From DATKKX01 sp035542775 (GTDB lineage: Bacteria; Planctomycetota; Phycisphaerae; UBA1845; UTPLA1), in contig DATKKX010000387.1 of the NCBI GenBank assembly GCA_035542775.1, positions 1-15,495 of the forward strand: 15,495 bases of DNA, written 5' to 3'. The notes under the pieces are model-generated. The model ran no database searches. It was not told the origin of the DNA and saw only the letters and a list, made by a program, of their open reading frames with translations. Each line of letters begins with the position of its first letter. Within the stretch, counting starts at the first letter, position 1. A program made the translations under genes and the position numbers. Positions 14,700 to 15,495 of this stretch are shown in pieces.

Positions 14700-15495
14700 A
14701 TGAGACACAAAATGGGTAACGCAGGATCGGGCTGGGACCGCCGGGTGCTCGGCGCGGCGGTGACTGTGGGTGCGATGGCGATGACCGTCAACGCCCAGTG
14801 GACGGTAGTAAACCTGCACCCCGGGGGGGCGAGTAAGTCAGAGATTCGCGGCGTATACGGCGACCAACAGGTGGGTTATGCCACCGTAGACGGCAAGATG
14901 CGTGCTAGTTTGTGGAACGGCTCGGCGGCGTCATGGGAAGACCTGAACCCCGCCGGGGCCACCTCATCGTGCCTCAACGGCGTTCACGAGGGCCAGCAGG
15001 TGGGCTGCGCCGTGATGGATGGTCCTTATCACGCGGGTCTTTGGGCTGGTTCCGCGATGTCGTGGGTGGACCTACACACCGCCGGGACAATGTGGTCGGT
15101 TGCTTCCGACGCTTACGGCGACCAACAGGTCGGTGGTACCGTAGTACGTGACTATTGGCATGCCAGCCTGTGGAACGGGACAGCGGGGTCATGGGTGGAC
15201 CTGAATCCCGCCGGGGCCACTGGATCGTGGGCCATCGGAGTGTATGGCGCACAACAGGCGGGCTACACCTATACCGGTGCGAGCTACACGCGCCACGCCG
15301 GCCTATGGACTGGCTCGGTAGCGTCCTGGGTAGACCTAACTCCCACAGGCGCAACAGATTCGTGCGCCTGGGCTGTCTACGATGGCCAACAGGTGGGAGC
15401 GGCTACTGTGGAAGGCGTGACGCGTGCGAGTCTGTGGAACGGGACGGCGGCGTCATGGGTAGACCTGAACCCCGCCGGGGCCACAGAGTCATGGG
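14700..15495 (+). CDS. Secreted tandem-repeat protein (HAF-like repeats), 3' end beyond window
   Basis: 265 residues are visible and the frame is open at the right edge. ATG 14700 has AGAGG at 8 nt. Residues 1-32 form a signal peptide (VLGAAVTVGAMAMTVNA, cleavage near VNA-Q). The mature part is made only of repeats: units at 37-79, 80-122, 123-165, 166-210 and 211-253 and a partial sixth, 43 residues each (45 in the fourth). The core pattern is VDLNPAGAT-S, then GVYGxQQVG, then HASLWNGTAASW. The spacing and the G-x-x-x-Q-Q-V-G and A-x-LW blocks recall the extracellular HAF-family repeats (GQVVG, HAFLW), which may fold as beta-propeller blades; this resemblance is from memory and moderate. No enzyme motif is seen. 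GTA, CTA and ACA codons are much more common than in the neighbouring cluster, suggesting a different history. Function is unknown; a surface or exported structural role is possible. Confidence 0.8.
   Translation, partial: MRHKMGNAGSGWDRRVLGAAVTVGAMAMTVNAQWTVVNLHPGGASKSEIRGVYGDQQVGYATVDGKMRASLWNGSAASWEDLNPAGATSSCLNGVHEGQQVGCAVMDGPYHAGLWAGSAMSWVDLHTAGTMWSVASDAYGDQQVGGTVVRDYWHASLWNGTAGSWVDLNPAGATGSWAIGVYGAQQAGYTYTGASYTRHAGLWTGSVASWVDLTPTGATDSCAWAVYDGQQVGAATVEGVTRASLWNGTAASWVDLNPAGATESW
14808..15495 (+). repeat. Tandem 129-bp coding repeats (five full units and a partial sixth)
   Basis: Units begin at 14808, 14937, 15066, 15195, 15330 and 15459; the fourth is 135 bp. The start of the unit (encoding DLNPAGAT) is nearly identical at DNA level between units two, four and six, while the middle of each unit diverges. 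That pattern fits duplication with ongoing recombination or selection on the conserved core. Confidence 0.85.

Noticed and set aside
14808..15495. CRISPR array
   Set aside because: The ~129-bp periodicity is in a continuous reading frame with conserved protein core; there are no short identical repeats separated by unique spacers and no cas genes.

Overview
The window is a glycan-degradation and amino-sugar salvage locus from a GC-rich bacterium. The gene content (many secreted or lipoprotein glycosidases without SusC/SusD partners, an N-acetylhexosamine 1-kinase/nucleotidyltransferase pair, and a tandem-repeat secreted protein at the right edge) best suits a planctomycete or another member of the PVC group. 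No rRNA or marker gene is present, so this placement is an inference.

Left part, minus strand (4559 down to 1): a lipoprotein of the alkaline phosphatase superfamily, then a GH35 beta-galactosidase with a C-terminal discoidin-like domain, then a GH20 beta-N-acetylhexosaminidase cut by the window edge. Gaps are 44-46 bp, so these look like one transcription unit. Centre, minus strand (6852 down to 4832): an NDP-sugar nucleotidyltransferase overlaps by four bases (ATGA) with a NahK-like N-acetylhexosamine 1-kinase. A 272-bp stretch with GC-rich inverted repeats separates this pair from the left unit.

Right part, plus strand (6993 to 14451): a secreted GH36-like (clan GH-D) alpha-galactosidase or alpha-N-acetylgalactosaminidase, then a 1133-residue lipoprotein with two different GH29 fucosidase domains separated by chitobiase-C-like and PA14 domains, then a fusion of a glucosamine-6-phosphate deaminase (NagB) with a PIG-L/LmbE deacetylase. 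The two arms diverge from a 140-bp region with an interrupted palindromic -10-like element (GGATA-T-TATCC). From 14700 to the end, a secreted protein built of 43-residue repeats begins after a 248-bp gap; its codon use differs from the cluster and it is probably unrelated.

Together the exported enzymes could strip alpha-fucose, alpha-Gal/GalNAc, beta-Gal and beta-HexNAc from blood-group-, mucin- or N-glycan-like chains. The cytoplasmic enzymes could then activate HexNAc at C1 (kinase, nucleotidyltransferase) or deacetylate and deaminate it toward fructose-6-phosphate (NagB/PIG-L). No transporter, regulator, nagA or sulfatase gene is in the window.
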